Translations under genes and position numbers: made by a program
Notes under the pieces: model-generated
What the model saw: only the letters and a program-made list of their open reading frames with translations
Database searches by the model: none
Told to the model about the DNA's origin: nothing
Part shown: in pieces, positions 15,275-23,996 of the stretch
Position numbering within the stretch: position 1 is the stretch's first letter
Layout: each line of letters starts with the position of its first letter
Assembly: GCA_937893145.1 (NCBI GenBank)
Contig: CALBJW010000015.1
Span: 1-36,238, forward strand
From: an uncultured Prevotellaceae bacterium
Lineage (GTDB): Bacteria; Bacteroidota; Bacteroidia; Bacteroidales; Bacteroidaceae
Direction of reading: 5' to 3'
DNA length: 36,238 nucleotides

Positions 15275-16891
15275 ATGAAACTGAAACATATATTTTCATT
15301 GCTTGCAGTTGTTACCGCGTTTGTCTCTTGCTATGAAGACAAAGGCAACTACGAATATCATGAACTGGAGAAGGTAAGCATTGACACAACTGATGTGGGC
15401 ATACTTTCCGAATATTCAATAATGCGTTTTGACACGCTCCGATTGAGTCCGAAGGTTTATTTCGAGGGACATGAGGCAACTGCCAGCGACCCTCTCTCAT
15501 ACACATGGACCATCTTCAGTGCGACAACAGGAACGGGAGCAAATGCTGTAATAGACACTATCGGAACAGAACGAGTGCTCGACACTTCAATATCAAGAAC
15601 TGGTGGAAACTACTATGTGCAACTCGTAGTGACAAATAAGAATGATGGCATACGCCACTTCTTCCGTGTACCTGTGGCAGTCAGTGAAATTTTCGATGGT
15701 GGATACATGGTATTTTATGAGCGTGCAGATAATCCTGGATATTCGGATTTGGCTTTGATATTCAACAAATGGACTAAGCTCAATGTCAACTACAACCGCT
15801 ATTATACAAACCTCTTTGAGACCACAAATGGCGAACTCCTCAAGGGTAAACCTATTCGCTGTCTTGATATCGCGGTGTCACTCGCTTCTGGCAATAATTA
15901 TGTGGGCCTTTGTACTGATTATACATTGGTTGGTGTCAGCGAAACAGGTGTTCAAACTGCACTCCGCTTCGATGAGTTCTTCCATGAAGCACCTGCGAAT
16001 ATGGCTCCTACGTGGTATGGCGAACACGGTTCGGGTGTCATGTCAGGACAGAGTTCGGAAGTTCTAATCAATGACAATAAGATTTATACCAATACCTATT
16101 CGTTCAGTGCTACTGAAGGGCGCACTACCAAGTTTGGTATCCCAAAGTTTGCTGATGGGCTCGGTACACTTGCACCTTGGAATGCAGAACTTCCTCAGAC
16201 TCTCAACTATGGTATTGTGGTATATGACCAGACAAACCACAGATTCCGTTATGCAGGCTACAACATGGCTCGCCTCGAATACTTCGCAGAGCAAGATAAC
16301 GAGACTGCTGCCTTCGATGTGAATAATACTGGTATGGACTTCGTTATGGCTGACTGGGGAAAGGGCGAAAGTGGAGGCGTTTCGCTAAGACCTTATGACT
16401 ACTTCATCATGAAGAATGCTACTGGACATTATCTTGCCGTGGCTAATTTCACTACCAATCCTCAGAGTCCTAACATCGGAGTGGGGCTCTATCCTATGAA
16501 TGACTTGTGTCCTAATATTGCAGATGCTACAAGTATGTCTGCAAGCCATGTGGGATCTTTCATCTATTATGGTGCAAAGAATAAGGTTTATGCCTTTGCC
16601 TATGATAGCAAGCAACCTGCTGCAGAAGCGTGGATTGCTCCTTCTGAGGATGAAGAAGTGACTTGTGTACGCATCATGAAGTATTATCATGGTACCGTGT
16701 ACGGATATGGTATGGTTCCACGCTCAGACAATCTGGTGCATATTGCTACTTGGAACGAGAAAACTCGTCAGGGTAAGGTTTACCAGTATCTTATCAATCC
16801 TGCCAGCGGTATTCTTAATATGAATAGCAATTTTGAGTATCCAATTCCAGGAAAGGTAAAGGATATGGCTTGGAAATTCAGTATGCAGTAA
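15275..16891 (+). CDS. PKD-like family surface lipoprotein
   Basis: The 538-residue lipoprotein has a lipidation Cys at C19 (FVSCYEDKGNY). An Ig/PKD-like domain follows (about 25-135; LSYTWTIFS and YYVQLVVTNKNDG are PKD-type strands). The remaining roughly 400 residues are beta-rich and look like a propeller or repeated blades (MVFYERADNPGYSDLALIF, HFRVPV and similar). It fits the PKD-like family found with SusC, SusD and DUF4843 partners. No hydrolase motif was seen, so a binding or scaffold role at the cell surface is inferred. The next gene is 81 bases downstream, a wider gap than within the rest of the operon. Confidence 0.8.
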   Translation: MKLKHIFSLLAVVTAFVSCYEDKGNYEYHELEKVSIDTTDVGILSEYSIMRFDTLRLSPKVYFEGHEATASDPLSYTWTIFSATTGTGANAVIDTIGTERVLDTSISRTGGNYYVQLVVTNKNDGIRHFFRVPVAVSEIFDGGYMVFYERADNPGYSDLALIFNKWTKLNVNYNRYYTNLFETTNGELLKGKPIRCLDIAVSLASGNNYVGLCTDYTLVGVSETGVQTALRFDEFFHEAPANMAPTWYGEHGSGVMSGQSSEVLINDNKIYTNTYSFSATEGRTTKFGIPKFADGLGTLAPWNAELPQTLNYGIVVYDQTNHRFRYAGYNMARLEYFAEQDNETAAFDVNNTGMDFVMADWGKGESGGVSLRPYDYFIMKNATGHYLAVANFTTNPQSPNIGVGLYPMNDLCPNIADATSMSASHVGSFIYYGAKNKVYAFAYDSKQPAAEAWIAPSEDEEVTCVRIMKYYHGTVYGYGMVPRSDNLVHIATWNEKTRQGKVYQYLINPASGILNMNSNFEYPIPGKVKDMAWKFSMQ

Positions 16892-16901
16892 TCTTTTTAC
16901 C

Positions 16902-16917
16902 ATTTGATTAGTCAAAT
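16902..16917 (+). repeat. Small inverted repeat in the gap before the thioredoxin-fold gene
   Basis: ATTTGA (16902-16907) and TCAAAT (16912-16917) are an inverted repeat around TTAG. It is too weak to be a confident terminator. It could attenuate read-through or be chance in AT-rich DNA. No TAnnTTTG element was seen in the 81-base gap. Confidence 0.3.
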
Positions 16918-16972
16918 AATAAATCTGGTGATTGAAAAGTAAGAAAACTTTTAAACTTAATATAATAGAAAA

Positions 16973-18133
16973 ATGAAAAAGACTTTATCACTTATTGTAG
17001 CTCTCTGCTGCACTTGTCTTTCTGCATTTGCACAAGGCATGAACTTTGAGCCAGAAGGCACAACTCTTGAACAGGCTTCAGCGAAGGCAAAGACCGAGAA
17101 CAAACTTATCTTCCTCGACTGTTTCACTACATGGTGTGGACCGTGTAAGAAGATGGCAAAGGATGTTTTCCCTCAAGAGAAGGTGGGCGAATACATGAAT
17201 GCTAAGTTCATCAACCTCAAGATTGATATGGAGAGTGCTTACGGTGCTCCTCTTGCTAAGAAACTTCAGATTCAGGCTTACCCTACTTTTGTGATTTTTA
17301 ATGCAGATGCACAGGAGATTGGACGCTTCCTCGGTGGCAGTAATGCTGATGAATTCATCAAGAATGTAGGTCTTAAGAGTGCTGACAATTCTGGTTCTGC
17401 ACTTGCAGAGCGTTGGCAGAATGGTGATCGTGATCCTGAGTTTCTCATGCAGTATCTCAAGACTCTCTCCGCTACATACAAGGGAGATGAGGCTAATGAA
17501 GTTGCTGAGGCAATCCTCGATGGTAAAGAGACTTCTTTCGTGAACGACAGCACTCTCCGCATGGTCTTCATGGGCAATATCCGCAACCCATTCTCAAAGG
17601 TATTCCTTGCTGTTGCTAAGAATCCTGCACCCCTCAAGGCTGCTATTGGCGATATGCCAGTGGAGATGAAACTCCAGAATGTGTACAACAACTATCAGCG
17701 CCAACTCATCATCGAGAATGAGGATGGTTCTGTATCGCTCGATCAGGAGAAATTTGATAAGTTCGCTGCTCTCCTCAAGGAAGTAAGTCCTGCAAATGCC
17801 AACCATTATTGCCTCTCCACTCTCATCTCTATTGCAGAAAAGCAAAAGGACTACAAGTCTTACATTAAGTATATCAAGGAATATCTTGCTGACAAGAATC
17901 TTGATGCTGACGATATGCAAATTGCTAAGTGGGCTCGCCCATTCTCTGACCCATCTGCTGATGCTAAGGATAAGGATGAGATGCGAAAGATTATGAAGCA
18001 GCGTATTGCTGATATCGAATCAGGTAAGCGTCAGGCAATGAATAGAGTGGGCAATATGAGACTTTCTGTTCCTACTGATGAACTTCTCCGTCGTGTGCTT
18101 GATGCATTTGATGGCAAGATGCCTCAGCAGTAA
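16973..18133 (+). CDS. Secreted thioredoxin-fold protein
   Basis: The 386-residue protein has a signal peptide ending AFAQ (about residue 21) and a thioredoxin domain (about 28-130) with the active site WCGPC (54-58) and cis-proline P104 in AYPTF. This is the canonical thioredoxin dithiol, so it is probably a periplasmic thiol-disulfide reductase or oxidase. The C-terminal 250 residues are mostly helical, possibly TPR-like, and were not matched to a known domain. It is the last gene of the SusCD operon; similar loci in Bacteroidetes often carry a thioredoxin or TlpA-like protein. Its partner could be a cysteine-containing cargo or lipoprotein. Confidence 0.88.
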   Translation: MKKTLSLIVALCCTCLSAFAQGMNFEPEGTTLEQASAKAKTENKLIFLDCFTTWCGPCKKMAKDVFPQEKVGEYMNAKFINLKIDMESAYGAPLAKKLQIQAYPTFVIFNADAQEIGRFLGGSNADEFIKNVGLKSADNSGSALAERWQNGDRDPEFLMQYLKTLSATYKGDEANEVAEAILDGKETSFVNDSTLRMVFMGNIRNPFSKVFLAVAKNPAPLKAAIGDMPVEMKLQNVYNNYQRQLIIENEDGSVSLDQEKFDKFAALLKEVSPANANHYCLSTLISIAEKQKDYKSYIKYIKEYLADKNLDADDMQIAKWARPFSDPSADAKDKDEMRKIMKQRIADIESGKRQAMNRVGNMRLSVPTDELLRRVLDAFDGKMPQQ

Positions 18134-18203
18134 TTGAACTATTGATTGTTGACATAATTAACGATTGCATTATTAACAATAGTAGCAATATAAATCATAA
18201 AAA

Positions 18204-18245
18204 ATGGAAGGAAACCCAAATTTATGGATTCCCTTCCGTTTTTTA
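18204..18245. terminator. Terminator between convergent genes
   Basis: ATGGAAGG (18204-18211) pairs with CCTTCCGT (18232-18239), with further partial pairing inward, followed by a T-run to about 18244. It lies between the thioredoxin-fold gene and the minus-strand secreted protein. Confidence 0.75.
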
Positions 18246-18283
18246 TTGTTGGTAGAAATTAACTTTTGCCAATCAGTTTTTGT

Positions 18284-19888
18284 TTACTTCATAATCTTTT
18301 TTACAGAGCCGTCGCTGAGTCTCATGATGTTAATTCCCTTAACAGCTGAAGACTGGCGCTGACCGTTGATGCTGTAGATTGTAGTAGGAACTGCAGTAGT
18401 CTTTGTTGCTGCAATAGCAGTAGGAGCAGCCTTGAGAGCAGCCTTTGCAACTTCCTCGTTTGTAGCAAATACAGCAGTAGTAGTTGTTGCATTTTGAAGA
18501 GTAACTACGATTACAGGGTCTGCACTTGCTGATTCTTGAGCACCCGAAAGAACTGCATTGTAACCTACCATGCCGCTCTGGACTCTAAATTCGCCACAGT
18601 AGTTGATAGAACCATCTGCGTTCACAGTCTTCTGTACTGGAGCTTCGAATGCAGGGATAGGCATAGGTGGCATAGGGAGTGTGAAACCTTCGAATGAGAT
18701 GATCGCTTCGCCTTCGTTTTCACCATTTGCGATTGTGATAGACTGTTCTGCTGTGCCTTCTGCAATGAATGCGAATGGATCTGCTGACATACCTGTACCC
18801 ATTGCTAAGATTCCATGATATGTCTTAGACTGCTCGCCAGCCATCTTCTTCTCGTAGTCTTCGATAGAGATGAAGTGCATTGTAGCAGTAAGGACAACAT
18901 ATTTCTTGTTTGCAATGAATGCAAAGCTTGCCTTATAGTCCTTGCCTTCTTCACAACGCCATCTGCGGTTGTACTTTGTGATTGTTCCATCTTCGTTCTC
19001 CCAATCCCAAATCATGCTGTTATATACAGTTTCTGGAGCGAGGCGCTTTGCATTTGTGACAACAGAACCACCACCAATTTCACCAGACTCGTCTGGATTG
19101 TACTCTGACCAGTAATCGTAGAAATAGTAGAGGACAGAGTCTGCATTCTCTGTAAGCTTGATGCAATAAACTGCAGGATAAGCGTTGTGGCCGTGACCTG
19201 CATCCCAACCTCCACCCCAGTTGGTGTATTCTCCATCGGCATCGCGCCAGCCGTCATAACCATTAGGTCCATAAAGGGTATTGTAAGAACCATTGCCGTT
19301 GAGACCATAAATCTGACATTCTTCAATGCTGTTGATACCGAGTGCATCATAAATGCTCTTTACATCAACTATAGATGAAGTGATGGTGTAATCCTGATTT
19401 AAGATGGCAAGTGACTGATATGCTTCGACCTCCATAGTCATAACGAGTTCAGGACCCATAATCTTGAATGAGATCGAGTAAGAATCGTTGTTTATAGAGA
19501 GCGTGTCTGCTGAAAATGTAGCGATGTTAATCTGTGCAAGTATGGCAGATTTTGTGATAATCTTGTACGAATGTCCCTCTGCATATTCATAAGTGAAATG
19601 AACATTGCAAGTGCCTCTTTCTGCGGCAGCACCTAATGTGATAGGTTCTTCTGCACCATCAATGTAGAGGTCATATTCTACAGTGACAGGGCTGAGTGGG
19701 GTGATGGTGTAATCGTTAGGGTTTGAGTAACTGAGAATGATGCCATCTGCATTCAATTCTTCTGCGCTGTCAAATACGCGACCGTCCTGAATGTTCCATG
19801 TTGCTGTTCCCCATACGAATTCAGTTTGAGCGTTAGCAGAAATAACTGCTACGAATGCAAGAAAAAACGAGAGTAATGTTTTCTTCAT
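18284..19888 (-). CDS. Secreted protein with DUF4859-like and calycin-like regions and a C-terminal sorting-like tail
   Basis: The 534-residue protein has a signal peptide (1-20, ending SANA). The region around 165-265 (IVDVKSIYDALGI, then YGLNGNGSYNTLYGPNG and GYDGWRDADGEYTNWGG) resembles DUF4859. The region around 355-475 is beta-rich and resembles the calycin-like barrel family. Residues 504-534 end in IYSINGQRQ, KGINIMRLSDG and KKIMK, close to the tail of the 1106-residue protein at 29053-32373, and likely mark secretion or surface sorting (type IX-like). An Ala/Thr-rich linker (478-503) precedes the tail. No catalytic residues were identified. It is monocistronic. These domain names are recalled from family patterns and need a profile search. 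Confidence 0.72.
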   Translation of the reverse strand: MKKTLLSFFLAFVAVISANAQTEFVWGTATWNIQDGRVFDSAEELNADGIILSYSNPNDYTITPLSPVTVEYDLYIDGAEEPITLGAAAERGTCNVHFTYEYAEGHSYKIITKSAILAQINIATFSADTLSINNDSYSISFKIMGPELVMTMEVEAYQSLAILNQDYTITSSIVDVKSIYDALGINSIEECQIYGLNGNGSYNTLYGPNGYDGWRDADGEYTNWGGGWDAGHGHNAYPAVYCIKLTENADSVLYYFYDYWSEYNPDESGEIGGGSVVTNAKRLAPETVYNSMIWDWENEDGTITKYNRRWRCEEGKDYKASFAFIANKKYVVLTATMHFISIEDYEKKMAGEQSKTYHGILAMGTGMSADPFAFIAEGTAEQSITIANGENEGEAIISFEGFTLPMPPMPIPAFEAPVQKTVNADGSINYCGEFRVQSGMVGYNAVLSGAQESASADPVIVVTLQNATTTTAVFATNEEVAKAALKAAPTAIAATKTTAVPTTIYSINGQRQSSAVKGINIMRLSDGSVKKIMK

Positions 19889-19939
19889 ACTTTGATGTTT
19901 TTAAAATAAGTTAATAAAAATAAGTAATTATTTTGCCCA

Positions 19940-19947
19940 CAAAGGTA
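19940..19947 (-). promoter_or_regulatory. -7 promoter element for the secreted protein
   Basis: Read on the minus strand this is TACCTTTG, a TAnnTTTG match that would give a leader of about 45 bases before the start at 19888. Confidence 0.6.
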
Positions 19948-20097
19948 TACCTTTTTCTCCAATATCTCCTAAAACAAAACCATTTTGTTTGCTTTTGTCG
20001 TGAAAAAATGGTTGTTTGGATGATATTTTAGCATATTTGCAGTGTATCGACCTGCACCTCCAGCGAGTAGCGTAGGGGGGAGGATGTGAATGTCTTG

Positions 20098-20838
20098 TCA
20101 GAAGATGGGTGTTGTCCCCCGCCCACTATGTAGGTATGCAAGAAACTCCTCTACCTTATCGTTCAGTATGAGTTCGGCTGGGAATTGTGCCTCAGCAAGC
20201 AGGGGGGCTGCGTATTGATGGTCGCCCAGTTGGGTGGTGTGGTGTGCATCGGAAGAGATGATGATGGGGTGGTCGTACTTCTTGCACAGACGGAGCATTT
20301 CGAGATTGTAGGGGCGGGCGAGCTTCTTGCCTCGATAGGGATTGAGCGATGAATTGTTGAGCTCGAGGAGAGTGCCAGTACGCTTTGCCTCAAGAACAAC
20401 AGCCTCGATGTCGAAGTCGGATGCTGTACCATCACAAGGGTGCGAGATGATGTTGACATGAGGATTGTTGATAGCACCAAGGAGTGCTGATGTGTTCTGA
20501 GCGCGTGTACCGTCCTTATAACATAGCAGATGCAATCCTGCTATAGTGACATCAAAGCAGCGGAAATAAAGTTCCTTAGTGAGGTCGAGCGTACCATCAT
20601 AGTCGAGGATGTTGAGTTCTGCCCCCATGAGCAGTCGCATATCACCGTACTGTCGAGGCACGATATACATGTTTCGGAAATACACAGGGTCGCAAGTGCC
20701 GGGTATGCCGGGACCGTGTTCCGTTACTCCGTAGAGTTTGAAGCCCTTCTCTTGTGCTGCTGCTATCATCTCATTGAGCGTGTTGAAGGCATGACCGCTC
20801 ATGATGGTATGTGTATGTATGTCTATTAGGTTTTGCAT
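20098..20838 (-). CDS. PHP-domain phosphatase (YcdX-like)
   Basis: The protein has 246 residues from the ATG at 20836-20838 (MQNLIDIHTHT). An upstream in-frame start would lie inside the promoter element at 20861-20868 and is rejected. PHP-domain metal motifs are visible: HTH (H8, H10), TEHGPG, the ISHPCDG segment and SSDAHH, which together form the trinuclear metal site of the YcdX group. These enzymes are phosphatases or phosphoesterases with broad or unknown natural substrates. It is divergent from the menaquinone genes, with no clear functional link. Confidence 0.88.
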   Translation of the reverse strand: MQNLIDIHTHTIMSGHAFNTLNEMIAAAQEKGFKLYGVTEHGPGIPGTCDPVYFRNMYIVPRQYGDMRLLMGAELNILDYDGTLDLTKELYFRCFDVTIAGLHLLCYKDGTRAQNTSALLGAINNPHVNIISHPCDGTASDFDIEAVVLEAKRTGTLLELNNSSLNPYRGKKLARPYNLEMLRLCKKYDHPIIISSDAHHTTQLGDHQYAAPLLAEAQFPAELILNDKVEEFLAYLHSGRGTTPIF

Positions 20839-20860
20839 GTTTGTATATTTCTTTTGTTTG

Positions 20861-20868
20861 CAAAGGTA
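20861..20868 (-). promoter_or_regulatory. -7 promoter element for the PHP phosphatase
   Basis: On the minus strand this reads TACCTTTG. It lies 22 bases before the chosen ATG at 20838 and decides that start. Confidence 0.65.
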
Positions 20869-20874
20869 CAAATA

Positions 20875-20902
20875 ATTATGAATTATGAATTATGAATTAA
20901 GA
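20875..20902 (+). repeat. Four 7-nt tandem repeats between divergent promoters
   Basis: ATTATGA occurs three times in a row and then ATTAAGA, at 20875-20902, followed by ATTA. It lies exactly between the divergent -7 elements of the PHP gene and menF. Confidence 0.8.
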
Positions 20903-20911
20903 ATTAATTAG

Positions 20912-20919
20912 TATCTTTG
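20912..20919 (+). promoter_or_regulatory. -7 promoter element for the men operon
   Basis: TATCTTTG matches TAnnTTTG, 20 bases before the GTG start of menF at 20939, so the leader is very short. Confidence 0.65.
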
Positions 20920-20938
20920 CAGACAAATCAATAGCTAC

Positions 20939-21940
20939 GTGAAAGCATTTGCACTTTACAGATTACCATACGCCTCTGAATGTGTCAGAATTGTTCAGCA
21001 TTCAGGTTCAGCACTTGTAGATTCGGACAATGGAAAATTGCCATCCGACTGCAAGGGTTTTGTCATGGTTCCTTTCGATGCCACAAAACAAATGGTCATC
21101 ATTCGAGGAGAGAGGGAAGAGATAAAGATGGAGGACATGGCTAAAGACAGAAAATGTGAAGAAGAAAGCGTTGAAGGGACAGAGGTTTGTTCTCCGTACA
21201 ACTTCGAAACCTTCAAGGCTGCACTCGATGAAGATGTGTTCTCGAAATTAGTTCTTTCTCGTTGTGTCACGATAGACACAAAGGTGGATGCAGAGGCAAC
21301 ATTCTATGAAGCCTGCAGGCGATACCCTCGTATGATGATTTATCTGTGCCAAGTTCCTGAGATAGGAATGTGGTTGGGCTGTACTCCAGAGATATTGCTT
21401 TCGGGAAGTAAGTCGCACTACCGCACCGTAGCACTTGCTGGTACGATGAAGTATGCAGAGAATGTGGAGTGGTCCGACAAGAACAAGCACGAACAAGCCA
21501 TCGTAGCAGATTACATTCGAAACATCATCAGGCGATATGCTGATGTAATAGAAGAAGAGGGTCCTTACACTTCAAGAGCAGGACAGCTCATTCACCTCAA
21601 GACAGAGTTCCACTTCCAGCCAAAGGCACAATGTTCCATTGCTGATATCATCGATGAACTCCATCCTACACCAGCCGTGTGTGGAGTGCCGAAGGATGCA
21701 GCCCGACACTTTATTATAAATAATGAAGGTTACGACCGTAAGTTCTATTCTGGCATAGTAGGTATGTACGACCCAAAGGGCGAGACAGAACTCTTTGTCA
21801 ATCTGCGTTGTGCCGAGATAACAGATAAAGGCATCACCCTTTATGCAGGTGGAGGATTGCTCAAGGCATCGAACAGAGATAGCGAATGGAAGGAGACGGA
21901 AGAGAAAATGAAAACAATCAGGTCATGCATACAGAGATAA
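20939..21940 (+). CDS. menF: Isochorismate synthase MenF
   Basis: MenF converts chorismate to isochorismate, the first committed step of menaquinone synthesis. The 333-residue protein starts with GTG at 20939 and has the chorismate-binding enzyme core: FSKLVLSRCV, LGCTPEILL, ALAGTMKY, the catalytic ELHPTPAVCGVP loop, GYDRKFYSGIVG and the C-terminal YAGGGLLKASNRDSEWKETEEKM. The N-terminal region is shorter than in E. coli MenF, as is usual for this phylum. Anthranilate synthase and aminodeoxychorismate synthase share the fold, but the following menC and menE support MenF. Its end overlaps menC by 16 bases. Confidence 0.94.
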   Translation: MKAFALYRLPYASECVRIVQHSGSALVDSDNGKLPSDCKGFVMVPFDATKQMVIIRGEREEIKMEDMAKDRKCEEESVEGTEVCSPYNFETFKAALDEDVFSKLVLSRCVTIDTKVDAEATFYEACRRYPRMMIYLCQVPEIGMWLGCTPEILLSGSKSHYRTVALAGTMKYAENVEWSDKNKHEQAIVADYIRNIIRRYADVIEEEGPYTSRAGQLIHLKTEFHFQPKAQCSIADIIDELHPTPAVCGVPKDAARHFIINNEGYDRKFYSGIVGMYDPKGETELFVNLRCAEITDKGITLYAGGGLLKASNRDSEWKETEEKMKTIRSCIQR

Positions 21941-22884
21941 CACATAAATCATTTAGATTCAAGCAGCCAGCTGGCACAAGTCGAGGGGTATATACCGTGC
22001 GCAATGTGCAGTATGTCACTATCATAGACGATGAAGACCCAACACACCGTGGGGTGGGAGAGTGTGCTCCATTACCAGATTTAAGCAATGATGAGTCGGC
22101 TATGCTCTTTGCTTTCGAAACGGCATTGCTTGAGTATGAGCGCAGAAGCAAGATACTCTTTGATACTCCTTTCGGAAGGGGCGAAGAGGGCATTCCTATC
22201 AACGGACTCATCTGGATGGGAACATACGAAGAGATGAAGGCGAGGATTGAGGAGAAGTTGAGGCTTGGTTTCCGTTGTGTGAAACTCAAGATTGGTGCTA
22301 TCAATTTCGATGATGAGGTGGCTCTGCTGAAGATGATTCGCAGTCGTTTTCCTCGTGAGGTCATCGAACTGAGAGTTGATGCTAATGGAGCATTCAAACC
22401 AGGTGATGATGCACGAAGAAAACTCGACACTCTCGCTGCACTCGACCTTCATTCCATCGAACAACCAATACGACAAGGACAATGGGAGGAGATGGGAAAA
22501 CTATGTGCTGAAACACCTCTGCCTATTGCTCTTGATGAGGAACTTATAGGTATCTGTAAGGGCTATGAAGGCGATCGTTCTCTGTACAAACAGGAACTGC
22601 TCGATGCTATTCGCCCACAATATATCATTCTCAAGCCTTCACTTCATGGAGGAATGGCTGGAAGCGAACAATGGATAAACCTTGCACGAGAACGAGGCAT
22701 CGGTTCGTGGATTACTTCTGCTCTCGAAACCAATGTAGGTCTTAACGCTATTGCTCATTTTGCTGCCAAGATGTATGGACCAAACATTCAGATGCCTCAA
22801 GGACTTGGCACAGGACAACTGTTCGTGGATAATGTAGATGGTTATCCTATACGCTTGAAAGGAGATGAGATATGGTGCGAGTAG
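21925..22884 (+). CDS. menC: o-Succinylbenzoate synthase MenC
   Basis: The enzyme dehydrates SHCHC to o-succinylbenzoate in menaquinone synthesis and belongs to the enolase superfamily. From the ATG at 21925 it is 319 residues; the frame is open from 21886 but earlier starts lie deeper in menF. Catalytic features are KLK (K120, K122), LRVDANGAF with metal ligand D152, SIEQP with E179, ALDEEL with D204, and ILKPSLHGG with K237. It overlaps menF by 16 bases and menE by 13 bases, so the three genes are translationally coupled. Confidence 0.94.
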   Translation: MHTEITHKSFRFKQPAGTSRGVYTVRNVQYVTIIDDEDPTHRGVGECAPLPDLSNDESAMLFAFETALLEYERRSKILFDTPFGRGEEGIPINGLIWMGTYEEMKARIEEKLRLGFRCVKLKIGAINFDDEVALLKMIRSRFPREVIELRVDANGAFKPGDDARRKLDTLAALDLHSIEQPIRQGQWEEMGKLCAETPLPIALDEELIGICKGYEGDRSLYKQELLDAIRPQYIILKPSLHGGMAGSEQWINLARERGIGSWITSALETNVGLNAIAHFAAKMYGPNIQMPQGLGTGQLFVDNVDGYPIRLKGDEIWCE

Positions 22885-23852
22885 AAGAATTCCTCGCGGA
22901 GTGGAATAACTCTGAACCTACAGTCAGGGTTCATACCTCAGGTTCTACTGGCAAACCGAAGGAGATGTCTGTGGAGAAGAGTCGTATGCTTGCAAGTGCT
23001 AAGATGACTTGCGATTTCCTCAATCTGAAACCTGGTAATACGGCTCTTCTATGTATGCCTCTCGACTATATAGCGGGTAAGATGATGGTGGTGAGAAGTA
23101 TAGAAAGACAGATGAGGCTCATCAATGTCGAACCCTCGTCCCATCCTTTAGCTGAGATAAACGAACATATTGACTTTGCTGCATTCGTTCCGCTTCAAGT
23201 ATTGAAGACACTCGAAGTGGAGGAGGAAACCTCTCGTTTTCATGATATTACAAATGTCATCATTGGTGGTGGAGCAATAGATGCCGCCCTTGAAGCGCGC
23301 CTGCGTGCGTGTGCGAATAATATCTATAGTACATACGGGATGACAGAAACGCTCTCACACATAGCCTTGCGAAAAGTCAGTGGAGAGGATGCTTCGGACT
23401 GGTACACCCCATTTGGCAATGTACATCTCTCGCAGACTGCAGATGGATGCCTTGTAATTGATGCTCCATTGGTGTGCAACGAAAGACTCATTACTAATGA
23501 CATTGTGGAGATGAACCCTCAGGGGCAGTTTCGTGTGATAGGAAGAAAGGACAACACCATCAACACTGGTGGGGTGAAGGTTCAGATAGAAGAAGTGGAG
23601 AAGTGCATACGCGAAAAGGTGCTTCATTCCGACTTCATGATAACATCCTGCAAGGACTCCACTTTCGGAGAGATTGTTGTTATGTTGGTGCCTCGTTATC
23701 TCACTTCGGAACAAAGGAAAACTCTCATTGATGCTACAAATGCTTTGCCTCGATATTGGAAACCGAAGAAAATAGTTGATGTGGACTCTCTACCGACAAC
23801 AGAAACTGGCAAACCGGACAGAGCAACGGCAAAAATGGTAGTCAAAATGTAA
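22872..23852 (+). CDS. menE: o-Succinylbenzoate-CoA ligase MenE (short form)
   Basis: MenE activates o-succinylbenzoate with ATP and CoA. The 326-residue ANL-family protein begins almost at the phosphate loop TSGSTGKPK (22-30) and so lacks about 110 N-terminal residues compared with E. coli MenE. The rest is complete: STYGMTET (153-160), the acid of NDIVEM, GRKDNTINTGGVKVQ (hinge) and the C-terminal catalytic lysine K314 in TGKPDR. A short form is common in Bacteroidetes, so this is probably functional. It starts inside menC and ends the operon. Confidence 0.92.
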   Translation: MVRVEEFLAEWNNSEPTVRVHTSGSTGKPKEMSVEKSRMLASAKMTCDFLNLKPGNTALLCMPLDYIAGKMMVVRSIERQMRLINVEPSSHPLAEINEHIDFAAFVPLQVLKTLEVEEETSRFHDITNVIIGGGAIDAALEARLRACANNIYSTYGMTETLSHIALRKVSGEDASDWYTPFGNVHLSQTADGCLVIDAPLVCNERLITNDIVEMNPQGQFRVIGRKDNTINTGGVKVQIEEVEKCIREKVLHSDFMITSCKDSTFGEIVVMLVPRYLTSEQRKTLIDATNALPRYWKPKKIVDVDSLPTTETGKPDRATAKMVVKM

Positions 23853-23869
23853 AAATTTCATTTATTTTT

Positions 23870-23912
23870 AAAGATTCTTACCTTATTATATAGGTGCGAA
23901 TCTTTTTTTTTA
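23870..23912 (+). terminator. Terminator of the men operon
   Basis: AAAGATTC (23870-23877) pairs with GAATCTTT (23898-23905), with ACCT/AGGT pairing inside, followed by a T-run to about 23911. It is 18 bases after menE. Confidence 0.85.
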
Positions 23913-23996
23913 TTTACTTTGCGCCCGATTTTGTGGGTCATGTCCTTATATAATAGGTGTAAATCCACATTTTATATGTAAGTAACGATATAAAAT

